A DNA stretch of 64,000 bases, from positions 5,022,001 to 5,086,000 of the forward strand of contig JAPNXP010000011.1 in NCBI GenBank assembly GCA_028753945.1. Direction: 5' to 3'. The position numbers were made by a program, and so were the translations under genes. Origin of the DNA: Hexactinellida sp. DTS-2022 (taxonomy: Eukaryota > Porifera > Hexactinellida). Numbering within the stretch: the first letter of the stretch is position 1; each line of letters starts with the position of its first letter. Shown here piece by piece: positions 31,406 to 43,700 of this stretch. Below the pieces are notes generated by a model. That model was given only the letters and a program-made list of their open reading frames with translations, was not told the DNA's origin and did no database searches.

Positions 31406-32581
31406 ATGTCTGCTCCAGAGGGGCTCAAGGCGCTGGTGCCATATTTCAAAGTGGCAGACGAATTCAGACAGAGGGACCCCATAGTGTCCTACTACGTAGT
31501 CATGTAGGTTACCGCTTTGGCGCGTTGGAATGCGTAATATGCCCTCCTACAGGTACGCGGTGCAGAGAGGGATAAAGATGCCGGCCAGCAAGGAGCGAGC
31601 CGAGAAGCTCTTTCTCGTCCAGAAGATGTCCGAGCTGGAGTCTCTAAAGGCGGGTCTGGCCGCCCGGGAGGAGGTGGCAGAGGAGACCGTGGGACAGGCG
31701 CACCTCGAGACCGTGGCCATAAAGCTGTTCAGCTGGGCGGACGAGCAGGACCGGAGCGGCAGCTTCGGGAAGCCGGTCATAAAGGCGTTCTACTCCGCCT
31801 CCTCGCTGTTCGAGACGCTGCGGCAGTTCGGGGAGCTCTCCCTCGAGGTGGAGGAGAAGATGCGCTACTCCAAGGTTAAAGCCGTGTATCTGTCCACCTG
31901 TCTCAAGACGGGAGAGACGCCGGTGCCCGGGAATCCCCTCAACGACTCTGCCCCGCCCCCCCTGCCGCTGCCGCTGCCACAGAGTCCACAGGGTTAGTTG
32001 CATTCCTATCTCCCACACCTGTAGCCACGCTAGTTACAGTAGAACCTCGTTAGTACGAACACATTTAATACGAATTTCCGGCTAAGACGAACAAACAGTT
32101 CCACAAAATCAGGTCCCTACAATGGCTATTCAATGGGTATTACTCCGGTTAATACGAACTCCGGATAAAGCGAACATATTTTTACCGTCCGTTGGTGTTC
32201 GTATTAACGAGGTTCCACTGTAGTTAGTTAGTTAGTTAGTTAGCTAGTTAGTTAGTCAGTCAGTTAGTTAGTTAGCTAGTCAGTTAGCTAGTTATTTAGT
32301 TTTTTAGTTAGTTAGTTAGTTATTTAGTTAGTCAGTTAGTGAGTTAGCTAGTTAGTTAGTTATTCAGTTTATCCGCAGGTGTTCCCGAGCCCGCGGCGGC
32401 CCCAGAGGAGCAGGTTGTGAGCAGCTCCGGGGCGCCCATCGCGCCCGAGCTGCTGATGCGCGCCGAGGAGCACGTCCGCTTCGCGGGGTCTGCGCTGCAG
32501 TACCAGGACGTGGGGACGGCGGTCTCGTTCCTGCAGCGGGCGCTGTCGATCCTCTCGGTGGGACAGGACCTCGCGAACTGA
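31406..32581 (+). CDS. VTA1: VTA1/LIP5, ESCRT-III and VPS4 cofactor, 246 aa
   Basis: VTA1 activates the AAA ATPase VPS4 and binds ESCRT-III during multivesicular body sorting at endosomes. Exons are 31406-31503, 31553-31992 and 32379-32581. The N-terminal double-MIT region reads EFRQRDPIVSYY, YAVQRGIKM, GQAHLETVAIKLFSWADEQD and STCLKTGETP. A proline-rich linker follows, then the C-terminal VSL domain (RFAGSALQYQDVGTAVSFLQ). The length is shorter than the roughly 307 residues of human VTA1 because the linker is short. The ATG at 31406 lies two bases after an AG. Intron 2 carries a MITE and a GTTA microsatellite. The start region is copied in the pseudogene at 26210. The next gene begins 50 bp downstream on the same strand. 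Confidence 0.93.
32038..32220. mobile_element. pogo/Tc1-like MITE in VTA1 intron 2
   Basis: The ends are CAGTAGAACCTCGTTAGTAC and its inverse GTTCGTATTAACGAGGTTCC followed by ACTG, with TA on both sides. It is 183 bp and non-coding. These ends and the TA target are typical of pogo/mariner-type elements. Confidence 0.75.
32221..32366. repeat. GTTA tetranucleotide microsatellite in VTA1 intron 2
   Basis: AGTT/GTTA units with GCTA, GTCA and TTTA variants run from just after the MITE to just before the acceptor at 32377. Confidence 0.85.
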
Positions 32582-32631
32582 CTGTTAGCCTGTGTATGTG
32601 TATGTGTATAGAGTAATGTGTGTGTTCTAGC

Positions 32632-33771
32632 ATGATTAGCAGCGAGATTAGCCGCGACATGGCGAGCGCGCTCTCGGCGCTCCGGGAGGACTACCAGCCG
32701 AAGCGCGTCACGTTCGCAGACCTGGCACTGGAGGGGAACCGGCCGGACCTGCTGTCCCCCAAGCAGAGCCTCTCTTCCTTCATCTCCGCTAAGCCGTTCT
32801 TCCCGCGGGACCACGTCCCGGACGCACCCCCCCCGGAGGCGGGACAGCTGGCCGAGCTGAGGAGCCAGCTGGGAGAGGAGCGCCGCGGGCGCGAGGCGGC
32901 GCTCCAGCAGCTGGAGGCCCTGCAGGCAGAGTGTCTCGCCTTACAGGAGGACAATAAGGCCGCGGAGAGAGAGGTGCGCACTGGGTGATAATTATATGCG
33001 TATCTTGGAAGTAATACCGTAACATGAATTTTGATCATATTTATAATGGCTGTATAAGTATGCCCCTAGCCTATGCGGTTATTAAGTGTGTTGCAGGTGG
33101 AAACCGGGCGCGTGGAGCGGGAGGAGCTACGCCGCGCACTGGAGGAGTCCGAGAAGCGACTGGCGGCGGTCCTGGAGCGGGCGGTCTCTTCTGAGAAGAG
33201 CATTCTCAGTTTCGTGCGGGACAAGGCCGCGGGATCCCTCTCCGCCGAGCTGTTGGAACTGGACAGACTTGTAAAGTGGACGGAGCTCAACCCGAACACG
33301 AGTGTGCACGCGCAGCAGCTGCGCACCCACCTGGAGTCAGTCCGCGAGCTGAGACAGCGGGTGACCGAGCAGTACGCTGCTCAGTTGGATCTCCTGGAGC
33401 GGGGCACGCCCCTCGCCAGGATCCCCCGGGTCTGCTCTGAGGTGCCGCCGCGCCCCCTGCCCGTCCCGGACCCGGTGCCCTATATTCCCACGGACGTGGA
33501 GTGTTCGCTCCCGTCCGCGGGCGCCGAGCCGGCGGTTACCGGTTTCGCGGCACCGCGATACGGGCCGATGGTGGTTTCGCAGCAGGAGGACGTGCAGGCG
33601 CGGCTAATCCGGAAGCTCTCCAACTGGCACCCGGAGCTCACCGACTCACAGCTGTTCGGGCATATAATAGCCGCCCAGCAGGCCGCTCCCGGGCAGAGCT
33701 TCTCCGGAATGTCCGTGACGGACATTATAACATGTGTGCATCAGCTGATCATCAGCTCCAGGAACAACTAA
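32632..33771 (+). CDS. coiled-coil protein with RNF214/TTC3-like C-terminus, 338 aa
   Basis: Exons are 32632-32973 and 33097-33771, joined in frame. The N-terminal 60 residues are unstructured (KRVTFADLALEGNRPDLLSP). Residues about 65-150 form a heptad-rich coiled coil (EEREELRRALEESEKRL-like). A proline-rich segment follows (EVPPRPLPVPDPVPYIPTD), then a C-terminal helical domain (LIRKLSNWHPELTDSQLFGH, FSGMSVTDIITCVHQLI). The spacing FxxLTxxQL...SGMSxxDI recalls the domain next to the RING in RNF214, TTC3 and DZIP3, but no RING finger is present, so this is a weak guess. The ATG is one base after TTCTAG. Pieces of this gene recur at 3076, 26397 and 30607. It may belong to a polycistron with VTA1 and ATG16. 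Confidence 0.8.
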
Positions 33772-33861
33772 CTGACTTGAAATTAACGTGTTATTTTATT
33801 AAACCGTGGAGATTGCCTGTTGCTATATTAACATTCCGACACTGTATCACATTACGCTAGC

Positions 33862-36233
33862 ATGGCTACGGAGGCCGCGAGTCTTAAGCCGACCGGCGGG
33901 GAGGTGCAGCGGCTGCTGCAGGCGCTGAGGGACCGGACGGTCCGCGAGTCGCACCCCTACCAGGAGCTGATCTGCTCGCACGCAAAGCTTATAGAGTCGA
34001 ACGACACGCTGCGCCGCAAGCAGCGGGAACTGGAGCTGGACGTGAGCGACCTGCAGCTGAACCTGCGCAACGTGACGGGGGACAGCCCGGGCCGCGGGAA
34101 GGGCGACAACGCCCGCAAGGAGGTGAGTGCGCCGCTCTTAAGGCAGCGCTGTTAGCTGCTGTGTAGGCTACGCTGCAGCAGAGAATGCTGGGACTCAAGG
34201 AGGAGGTGAACCTGGCGATTAGCCGCGAGAAGGAGAGTCTGAACAAGCTGGTGCAGTCGCGCGAGGAGGCGGAGCGACTGCGCGGCGAGCAGGAGGGCCG
34301 CGAGACCGAGCTCGGACGGCTGCGGCTGAATCGACAGGACCTGCAGGACCGACTCAAGCTGAGGGAGATCGAGAGAGAGGAGGTGTCTCGCATCAACCAG
34401 ACCATGAACGACGAGTACCAAGCGTTGCAGATGACCTGCAGCTCTCTGGAGGACAAGCTGAGACAGCTGCAGAAGGACAACCAGGAGCTCATCACCCGAT
34501 GGATGGACGTCAAGTCCCGCGACGCCGACAGGTGACACACAGCGCTGTTCTATAGACTCTGTATAATAGCACTGTGTACTACACTCTAGTATAGAGTGTA
34601 GTACATGTCTGTAGGAGATAAGCAGGACGAGACGCTCCTTTTGGAGCTTATTGTCTGTAAATTTAGATTTAGGAGCGTCATAATTAGGAATCCTCTCCTA
34701 TACCGCAACATTAATTTGTGATTTAGCCTTATGTTAATTGGTTCTTAGCGTATTTACAATATTTACAGTGCCTGTATATCACACTGGTTGTCTGTTAGGA
34801 TAAACACCATGAACGAGACGGAGAGCAAGATGCGAAACCTGGCGCAGGAGAACGAGCTCCTGAAGAGCACCCTCGAGCGGTCCCAGCCGCCCCCGCGCAG
34901 CAACGGGAGTCCCGCGGGCGAGTTCCGACCTCAGAACCTGCTCGACAACATAAAGACGCGCGCGTTCTCCTTCTCGCAGCGCTCAGCCGGCCTCACGCCC
35001 GCGCGGGAGCTCGAGATGCCGGTCTGCATGGCCGCCCTGGTGCCCAACAAGCCCTCCTACAAGTGGGACGCGCACGAGGGGTGCGTGACCGCGATCCAGT
35101 TCTCCCCGACCGGACACCTGATGGCCACCGGCGGAGACGACAAGTGCGTGAAGCTCTGGGACGTGGCGGACGGGCGGGCGCAGATACGGTGAGTTTATCC
35201 GGTGGCTAATGCATGGTTTATCCGGTGTCTAATCCATGGTTTATCCGGTGTCTAATGCATGGTTTATCCGGTGTCTAATGCATGGTTTATCCGGTGTCTA
35301 ATGCATGGTTTATCCGGTGTCTAATGCATGGTTTATCCGGTGTCTAATGCATGGTTTATCCGGTGGCTAATCCATGGTTTATCCGGTGTCTAATGCATGG
35401 TTTATCCGGTATCTAATGCATGGTTTATCCGGTGTCTAGGTCCACTTTAAGGGGCGCCAACGCGGGGATTCTCTGCATAGACTTCGACAGCCAGGAGAAG
35501 CTGGTGCTCGCTTCCAGCGCGGACTTCGCGTGTCGGCTCTGGTCCGCCACGGACCTGCGACTGAAGCTGTCGCTAACCGGACACACGAACAAGGCCATGG
35601 CCGTCCGGTTCATGCCGGAGTACAAGGTCATATCCGGGTCCCACGACCGGACGCTGAAGCTGTGGGACCTCAGGAGCAAGGCCTGCATTCGGACGATATT
35701 CGTGGGCTCCTCCTGCAACGACCTCGTCACCGGCGAGTCCTCCGGAAACTCGATTATCTCCGGACACGCCGACAAGAAGATCCGCTTCTGGGACTACAGG
35801 TAGGTGCCTAGCGACGCTACTGGCGCTTAAGAATGTGTGTAGGTCCGACATGGGGTCTAACGAGATGCTGCTGCAGGGAAAGGTGACCTCGCTCTCGCTG
35901 AGTCCAGACGGGAGTCAGCTGCTCTCCTGCTCAAAGGACGACGCCCTGAGACTCATAGACCTAAAGATGCACCAAGTGGTGGGCACCCTGACCGCGGACG
36001 GGTTCCGCGTGGGCCTCGAGTACTCGCGCGCCTGCTTCTCGCCGGACGGGCGCTTCGTCGCCGCGGGATCAGTGGACGGAACCGTGTTTGTTTGGAACGT
36101 GGCGAAAGCCAAGCTGGAGGCGTCCACAAGGGAACACACGAAGGAAGTGACCGCCGCTTTGTGGCACCCGTCCGGACGGTACTTCCTGACGGCCGAGCGG
36201 TCGAAACGCTGCTTCCTCTGGGCCGACCAGTAG
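33862..36233 (+). CDS. ATG16L1: ATG16, autophagy E3 complex scaffold, 584 aa
   Basis: ATG16 binds ATG5-ATG12 and directs LC3/ATG8 lipidation to the phagophore. Exons are 33862-34122, 34179-34531, 34799-35188, 35440-35799 and 35843-36233. An N-terminal helix (VQRLLQALRDR) that fits the ATG5-binding site is followed by a long coiled coil to about residue 245. A C-terminal WD40 propeller starts near residue 290 (WDAHEGCVTAIQFSPTGHLM, DDKCVKLWDV, SGSHDRTLKLWDLRSKACI, FVGSSCNDLV, SGHADKKIRFWDYR, SPDGRFVAAGSVDGTVFVW). It is of animal ATG16L1 type, since yeast Atg16 has no WD40. The acceptor of exon 2 has a tandem GCAGCAG, so it may vary by one codon. Intron 3 is a minisatellite. The start follows CTAG by one base, and the stop faces GANP 73 bp away. 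Confidence 0.94.
34577..34605. repeat. hairpin in ATG16 intron 2
   Basis: GTACTACACTCTAG and its inverse close around TATAGAGTGTAGTAC, a near-perfect inverted repeat of 13-14 bases with almost no loop. Confidence 0.6.
35189..35439. repeat. 23-bp minisatellite forming ATG16 intron 3
   Basis: About 11 copies of GCATGGTTTATCCGGTGTCT plus AAT fill the whole 251-bp intron. The last copy reads GTGTCTAG and provides the 3' splice site. A single A-to-G difference from the GTGTCTAA of the other copies makes it an acceptor. Confidence 0.85.
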
Positions 36234-36306
36234 TTTTACAGTTGCATTTATGAAACAGAATGTTTGTATTATTGTTTTGATCACTGATTACTTATGTAAC
36301 CACACT

Positions 36307-39300
36307 CTAACTATATTCCGTGAGCCCGGCTATCTCCCGCTCGAGCGCGAACAGCTGTTCCTCCCACCCGGGCCCCGCCTCCTCTGAGATCAGTGCGCTT
36401 ATGTCCCTTCTTTCTACGCTCTCTTCTGCTATTAGTCCCTCCAGTCTTATTACGCTCTCCTCTGTTATTACTCCCTCCAGTCTTATTACGCTCTCCTCTG
36501 CCAGCAGTGCCTCCAGTCTCTGTATTGACTCTTCCAGCGTCAGTCTACAGACAGCAGTAGCAGTGCCATTGCCTTAGAAATAACTTATATGTAGACCGTC
36601 TATTCTAGACCAGGTTTTATTACATAGTATACTACATTAGTATTACCCATAGACGGCAGGGCTTTTGGTCTACAGAATTTATAGACGGTCTACATATAAG
36701 GATGCTCCATTGCCTTATACGCTATGCTAGTGCCATTGCCCTGTGTATACGCTACGCTAGTGCAATATGAACAGCGCCTACCTGGCCGTCTTCCTGGCGG
36801 GCTCTGCGCCGGCGGTTTCTCTGAGTTCGGAGCTGCGTCTCCGCTTCAGCGCCTCGGTCCTGGCTGCCGATTGGCTGTTGAGCTGTCGCAGCAGTCCGGG
36901 CGGGAGGCGCGCGCCCCAGCGGCTCACTTCTCTCAGAGAATCGCTCCACTCGCTCGGGGCCCGTAGCTCCGTCCGCCCGTCCGACAGGTGGCAGACGAGT
37001 GTGTCGAAGCGCGGGTGCTGCATTCGCGCGTTCAGCAGCGCCTCCAGCAGCTGCGCCCAGGGCGGCGAGCCTGGCAGCCCGAGTCTCTTCAGTCTAAGCG
37101 GAGAGCAGAGAGCGTTATGCTCAGCCAAACAGACTGAGACCTACCTGCTGCTGTGCGCTGCTAGTAGCCCCTCGCACTCGGCGGAGAAGGCCGGGTAGGA
37201 GGGGACCGAGGGCCGACAGCTGTCCAGGAACCGGTCCAGTCTAGGTTCCGGTTCCGGTGATGTCTGCAGAGTCAGCTGTTCCAGACAGGAACTGACAGCC
37301 GCCAGCTGTTCCGTCTCGTTCCACTGCCACAATTCGTGATCATTCATAGGCCAGTTGACCTCCGCTATCCTCTGTCCCGTCAGCTCCTCTCTCACGCATT
37401 CGAGCGCCGCTGCGAAGAGCGCCGCCGCAGGCCCCAGGGGGCAGCCGCGCACCCCCACGCGCTCCCGGCCCGCCCCGTGGCGCGCGGCCTCGCGGCAGAA
37501 GAGCGCGTACATTCTGTCCGACACGTACTCCCTCAGGGAGAGACACAGCAGCCGCGGCGGGGGCCCGCTGTGCGCCGCCAGCCACTGCAGCGCCCGCTCC
37601 AGCTCCCGCTTGTCCGCCGGGCTCAGCTCCGGTCCCACGCGCGACGCCCGCACCGGCCCCACGCAGGCGGGCAGCGGCCCCAGGACCGGCGCCGGGCCGG
37701 TGTGCATGACGCACAGCGGCAGCTGTCCCCGGGCCCTGACGCCCGCCAGTAGCGCCAGTCGCTCTCTCGCAGCGGAGTCGCAGCTGCCCGTCAGCAGCAG
37801 AACCCCCGCGCAGCCCTTCAGCTCCCCTTCCGGGCCCCCCGGCACCAGGCGCACCCTCGTCCGGCCCCCCGGCCCTCCGCTGTCCGACAGTGCGCACACG
37901 TGTCCCGAGGGGCCCTCTGACGTCAGAGCCTCCAGCGGCCAGCTGTTTGCGCCCGCCACCAGCACCAGCAGCAGCCAGTCGCTAACGCCCCTCTCCCTAA
38001 GGCTGTCCCCTAGCAACGCAGGAATGTCTATGGGGGCCAGGAGTCTGCTCCGCTGTCGCTCTGCCTCGGTTCTCTCGCAGCGCAGCCACCCGCTCACCCG
38101 CTCGCGCTCCGCCGCCGTCACGAGGCTGCCGGGGGCCCGCGGGCCCAGACGCCACTCCTGGGGCGGGACCCAGTGCGGGGCGACTCTCGGGAAGTTCCGA
38201 ACCGCCTCTCTGCGCCGCTGCCGCATCTCCCGCGCGTCTCTCCAGAGTCCCCACAGATTCCGCAGTCTCAGAATCCTGACTTGTTCCCTCTGCGTCTCGA
38301 GTCTCTCCTTCCTGAGGGCCTTGGCCGCTCTAAGCCCGGCCTCTGTCTCCGTCAGCAGCAGCGCCGCCACCGCCTCGCCCTCCAGCTCCGCGTACGCCGC
38401 CAGACTCAGCTCCGCCACCGCGCGGAACCGCAGCGCCGCGAGCTCCCGTCCCTCCGTCAGCTGTTCGGCGGCCAGCTGACCGCTCAGCTGATGCAGCAGC
38501 CGCTCGAACAGCTCGCCCGACAGCTGGTCTATAAATAGCCGTCTGCCCGTCCGGCGGCGCTGCTGCTCGCGCTGCTCCGTCAGCTGTCGCTCCGCCTCCG
38601 CCAGCACCAGCAGCTGGACCCCCTCCCCCAGCAGCCGCCCGGCCAGTTCCTCGCCCAGCTGGCCGATCAGCTGTTCTCTCTGTCCCTCTGCAAGCGCCTC
38701 TGTCACCAGGGCCTCCAGGCCGGCGAGCAGCTCGCTCTCGAGACAGGCCGCCGCCTCGCGGTCAGCCAGCTCCAGCAGCGCGGGCTCCCAGCTGTGTCCA
38801 GCCTCCTCGGGACGGGAGAAGGTGGGGGGCCACGGCTGGTAGGGCGGGGCCTGCGCCCCCAGGACCACGGCCGCCAGCCCCTGGGCGTTCTTGTCCGCGA
38901 TGAGTCGGAGCGGGAGAGCCCGCACGGAGCCCTGAAGCGGCCGCGCCGAGTTTAGACAGAGCGCGGCGCTGTCGCACTGCAGGTCCAGCTGAGTGCACAC
39001 CGTCACGCACTCGCTGACGTCATCGAAGCAGAGCAGAGCGCTTATGTGCTCCGTGTCCGCGGTGTCGCCCTGCTTGCCCGTGTGTCGGTTCAGCAGCCGC
39101 AGCGCCTGGAGGCGCATGCGCGGCACGAATCTGTTCATGAGAACCGCCAGCAGGAAGTCGGCCCCGCGGAGCAGGCGGAAGAACCCCACGAAGTCCTCCG
39201 TCGCGACCGCTCGCCACACACGGAGCACGCGCTGCACCTCGGGGGACGCTATGACGTCATCCGTGACCAGGAGCAGGTCCTGCGCAATCTTCTCGGTCTG

Positions 39301-40676
39301 AATGGCTAGCGTGAGCGAGTAGGACACGAGCAGCGGCTCTGCCGGGGGCGCGGGCGCCTCCAGCCTGAGGTCCCTGTACATCTGCAGGAGGGGCGTCAGG
39401 ACCGAGCGGAGCGACATGTCGTTCATCTCGCGCTCGTGCTGCTCGAAGGGCGCGCGCAGCAGCAGCAGCCCGCAGAGCGCGTGAAACCGCGCGCAGGCCT
39501 CCAGCAGTCCGGCGGTGCGCCGCGAGCAGAGGTGCTGCACGGTTATGTCCTGACGCACAGCCTCCAGTCTGTTGCTCAGAAAGGAGTACCACTCCTTGGA
39601 GCGCGTCTCCTGCGGGAGCACCCGGTGGCACAGGTACAGCAGCGTGCGCTCCAGGGCCGCCTCGGTGCGCAGCTCGTGCGCGAGCGGCTGCGTCTTGTCC
39701 GCGGCGCTGCGAGAGAACTCCTTAACCGCCGCCGCGTGGTCCACCCTGTACTCGCCGCCCGGGAGCAGCTCGAACGCGCTCAGACATCTGCGGTCCTACA
39801 AACAAACATAGCAATGCTCCACACGGTAGTTAGAGTGAGACGGGAAGTATAGTGCATGCCGGTTATAAGAAGATTGTCGGGAACTGAATATAATGTTCTT
39901 ATATCCGATATCTACTGACCTCTCTCCAGTAGCGCTCCTTCTCGGGACACATGTCCTCGCAGACGCCGCGCAGCGCCTCGCCGCCGGACCGCAGCTGCTC
40001 TCTCAGCTGACTGTCGCGCTGCTCCAGCAGGAACAGCTGCTCCTCGCGCGGATGCACGCTCGGTCGCGGCTCCGGGGCGGGGGCCTTCTCCGGGGACTCC
40101 GGCGTGCTCTTCTTCGCGGCCCGCTGGCAGGGGAACAGCCGCAGGTCGGGGTGTCCCTCCACGCGGATTCCGCGCGCCAGACACTCGGCGGCTTTCTGCG
40201 CAGTGTCGAAGTACAGCATGGCCCAGCCCTTGTCGCGGTGCACGCGCACCGTGCAGCCCTCCTGCTGGCGGATCTTCTGCGCCAGGATGAGGTCCCCCGG
40301 GTCGAACCCCTCCGCCTTCAGCTTGCAGTTGTCCGGCCCGGACAGCCGGGAGCTGAGCGTCTGTCTCGGCTTTCCACTGCGCACTAAGAGAATGAAATGC
40401 GTTAGAAATGCTTAGGATGAAATGCGTTAGGAAATGTTTAGGATGAATGCGTTAGAAATGCATAGGATGAATGCGTTATTCAACAACAGCAACAAACAGG
40501 AACTCACCGCTTGTTCTGGGGGTGCGACTGGTCCTCTCGAAGGGGTTCGAGGAGGCTCCGGCTGTCAGCGCGGAGAAGGGATTGGCCGGCGCTGTTTGGG
40601 TCACGGTTTGGGGCGGGGACACGAATCTGGGGTCCAGGTCCGAGTCGGATCGCCTCCTCTTCGGCTTGTCTTCCAT
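36307..40676 (-). CDS. MCM3AP: SAC3/GANP (MCM3AP-type) mRNA export scaffold, 1277 aa
   Basis: GANP anchors the TREX-2 mRNA export complex at nuclear pores. Exons in coding order are 40508-40676, 39920-40383, 37145-39795, 36782-37093 and 36307-36544, all in phase. The N-terminus has a basic start (MEDKPKRRRSDSD) and few or no FG repeats. An RRM-like fold follows (GCTVRVHRDKGWAMLYFDTA), then the SAC3 signature (VCEDMCPEKERYWRE, VDHAAAVKEFSRSAADK), a PCI-like helical region, a long helical part, and a GTPase-like GANP domain (DWLLLVLVAGANSWPLEAL). Human GANP is about 1,980 residues, so this one is compact. Exon 5 has a 12-residue repeat (EESVIRLEGLIA). An upstream in-frame ATG exists at 40724, but the chosen start follows CTAG by two bases. 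Confidence 0.9.
36589..36700. mobile_element. MITE-like inverted repeat in GANP intron 4
   Basis: CTTATATGTAGACCGTCTAT at the left and its exact inverse at the right end enclose about 70 bp. No coding sequence. The class is not clear. Confidence 0.6.
39849..39917. mobile_element. short MITE in GANP intron 2
   Basis: TAGTGCATGCCGGTTATAAG at one end and CTTATATCCGATATCTACTG at the other resemble the element inside the type-A units (CAGTGGATGCCGGTTATAAG; TCCGACATCTACTG). It occupies more than half of the 124-bp intron and ends two bases from the donor site of exon 2. Confidence 0.55.
40384..40507. repeat. degenerate tandem repeat in GANP intron 1
   Basis: About four copies of AGGATGAATGCGTTAGAAAT with one- to five-base variations fill 40390-40480. 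Confidence 0.6.
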
Positions 40677-40757
40677 TGCTAGCAAACTGGAGTTATTATT
40701 AATACTACTGAATCTGGTAAGCATGAATTAGAATTACTCAATCTCTAACTAAGCCAG

Positions 40758-43700
40758 CTACACTTGCAGCTGCTTGGCAATGTTAATCAGCGGCTTTACG
40801 CCGGTTACGAATCCCAGCTCCGCGAAGGAGCCGGAGGCGACCAGGGAGTTCAGAATGGGCAGACAGGCGTCGTAGTGTCGCTGCTGTATGCACATGGCCA
40901 TCTGCTGGAGACTCCCTATCACGGGCGGGTCCAGGCGACCGTAGCGCAGCGACTCTCTCAGCTGATCCACCTTCCCGCCGATGTCCGCCAGCTTCTGTCT
41001 CTGTCCGGGGTTGCTGGTCGCGTGCCGACAGCGCAGGAGCAGGTCCTCGAACACCTGCAGCAGCGGCCGCACCTCCGCGGGGATCTCCGGGGGCGGGGCC
41101 GCCTCCGCGGGCGCAGCGGGGGGCGCGGCGCGTCTCGACACCTCGGGCGCCGGGACCGGGGGCGCCGGGAGAGTTATCGGCTGGACGGGCTCGCGAGGGG
41201 ACATCTTTACGCCCAGCGGGGGCGGGTCGTTCCAGGCGGACAGCGAGGGCGGTATAACGGCTGTTTGGGGCGGGAAGCTCTGAGCGCTCATTTGCTGGGG
41301 AAACTGGGATACGATCGGTGGGACCGGCTGTAGTGGCTTCTGTATTGGCATGGGGGGCACCTGCTGAATGGGGGGCATGGGGGGCAGCTGTATCGGGACG
41401 GGCTGGTCCTGTTGAGGGGGCAGGTGTGCTGGAACAGGCTGCTGGGGAGGGTACCCGGGTAGCAGGCGGGACTGGTACTCTAGAGTGCATAGCATTAGTG
41501 TACTAGCGTTGCCAGGGTCACGGGCCTACCTGGTGTCATCTGGTGCGAGTAGGGCCCGGGGGCCGGCTGGCTGGCCCGGGCGGCGGGCCGGTACCCCTGG
41601 GGGTGCACCGGCTGCACCCTCGCCTGGGAGACGCGTCCGGGAGAGATCCGCAGCACCTACAAGGGATACAATAACGCTGTGACGTCAGAGCTCAGCGCTC
41701 ACCGAGAAGGGCGGGCCGTGCTGCTGCTGCGCGCCGAGACACTCGCGGATTCGGAAGTCCATCAGCTGACTGGCGGGAGACCGCAGCTGCAGCCGCTCCA
41801 GGAAGAGCAGCGCCGAACCCAGCTGTCCCTGTGACGTCAGCATCTGCACGTAGTCGAGCAGCACCCGCTCCAGGAGCGAGTCCGCGCGGATCTGCTCGGG
41901 CCGCGACTGCTGCTCGATGGAGAGTCTTAGGAGCACCACCTTCTCCACGGTCCGGACGACCGACCCGCCGCCCTCCCCCTCCGTGAGCGTCAGCGAGTGC
42001 GCCAGGCGTTCCAGGTCCCCCGAGCAGATGTAGCACAGCAGCGCCGCCTGCGCGTACTCGGGGGCGCCGCCCTCGCGCGCCAGCCGCTCGCCCAGCTGGC
42101 CGCACAGCTGGAAGAACTCCTCCGGCGGCGCGTACGTGATCAGCGTCGCGAGCACCTCTCGCCAGGAGGCGACGGTGCAGCTGTTGGCGATCTCGCCCCA
42201 CTGCTTGGCGACCACGTGGCTGAGGAAGCGGCTGAAGGGGTCGCGGGACCGGCGGAAGAACTTCTCCAGCGTGAGGCGGTACAGCTCCTTCCCGCCGGCC
42301 GTGGCCAGAATGAGCGCCTCGGGGTACCGCTGCTGCTGCAGACACAGATCCACCGCCGTGTCGTAGTCGGCCAGCAGCACCGCGCGCGTTATGAGTCCCT
42401 CGGGCGAGCTCTCCTCCGCCTGGATCATGAACTGCTGCAGCTACATAGCAATAGTTAGCCGTGTCGTTTCTAGCGGGACTCACCTGCTGCGCGATCTCCC
42501 CCATCTGGACGCCGGGGCCGGGGCCGGGGCGGGGGCCCGCGGGGTGCGGCGGCTCCGAGAGGAGGTTGGCCAGCTCCTGGTTGGACCCCTGGGAGAGGGG
42601 CGGGGCGGCCGGGGGGTCGAACTGGTCGGCGAAGAAATCGGTTTGGAATTTGGGAAAGAGAGAGCTGGCCCCGTCTGCTAGGTCTGGCAGCGGCGCTCGT
42701 ATTTCCTAGCAACAGAGTTGTCAATTGGCATTCATAAAGGAATGTGGCCTACCTGTGCGGAGGAGCTCCTGCTGGAGGGAGAGTGGCTCTTCTGCCGCAG
42801 GAGCGCCTGCATCTTCTCCGACAGCTCCTGGGGGTCCACGCCGGGGGAGAGCAGCGGCGGTCGGATCAGCTGATCGGCCTTCTCGCGCAGGTCTCTGTCC
42901 GTGTAGCCCAGCAGCTCCAGGAAGCGGGGCCTGGGGTTCTGCTGGAAGGCGGCCTCCAGGAACAGCCACTGCATCTCGTCGATCTGTCCCTTCTCCCTGG
43001 CGACCCGCTCCCGCGCCAGCTCCAGACAGCTGTTCTCGCGCAGCGCGCGCTCCAGGCTCGCATTCCGAATCAGGAACTCCGTTTCCGTGGCTACCAGGCT
43101 AACCACAGGTTGCTGATTCTTCACGAAGCTCACCAATCTCCCTCCGAACCCAAAGTTGGCTCTAACAGCATGTAAGCAATGAAAGCTATTTATCCAGCTT
43201 TGGGATAAAGCTACTTATAACGATGCCTTTGGGATAAAGTTACTTATAACGATGCCTTTGGGATAAAGCTACTTATAACGATGCTTTTGGTATAAAGTTA
43301 CTTATAACGATGCCTTTGGGATAAAGCTACTTATAACGATGCCTTTGGTATAAAGCTATTTATAACGATGCCTTTGGCATAAAGCTACATATAACGATGC
43401 CTTTGGGATAAAGCTACTTATAACGATGCCTTTGGGATAAAGCTATTTATAACGATGCCTCGGTCTCACCTGGTCGGCACGTGTATCCACTTGGGCGGCC
43501 GGGGGGGCGGGTAGGAGGGGTGCGAGAGGGTCTGGTGCTGCGAGAGACCCGCGAAGGGGTCCGCTGTGTCCGACAGCTGCACAGTCAGCTGCTCCTGTCG
43601 CGCCTGCACCTCCTCCTCGGAGGGGCCCCCGCCCAGCACCGAGTAGACACTCACGCGGGAGTTGAAGGAGGAAGTGGCCAGCAGCCCCGGGTGCCTCGGG

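Noticed and set aside
36320-36577. 85-aa Ser-rich plus-strand frame between ATG16 and GANP
   Set aside because: It is the reverse of the last GANP exon (EESVIRLEG repeats), whose phase and splice sites fit the minus-strand gene.
37355-38479. 374-aa plus-strand open frame inside GANP exon 3
   Set aside because: Antisense shadow in GC-rich coding sequence, with Ser/Arg-rich low complexity. The minus-strand GANP frame has clear domain matches and fitting splice phases.
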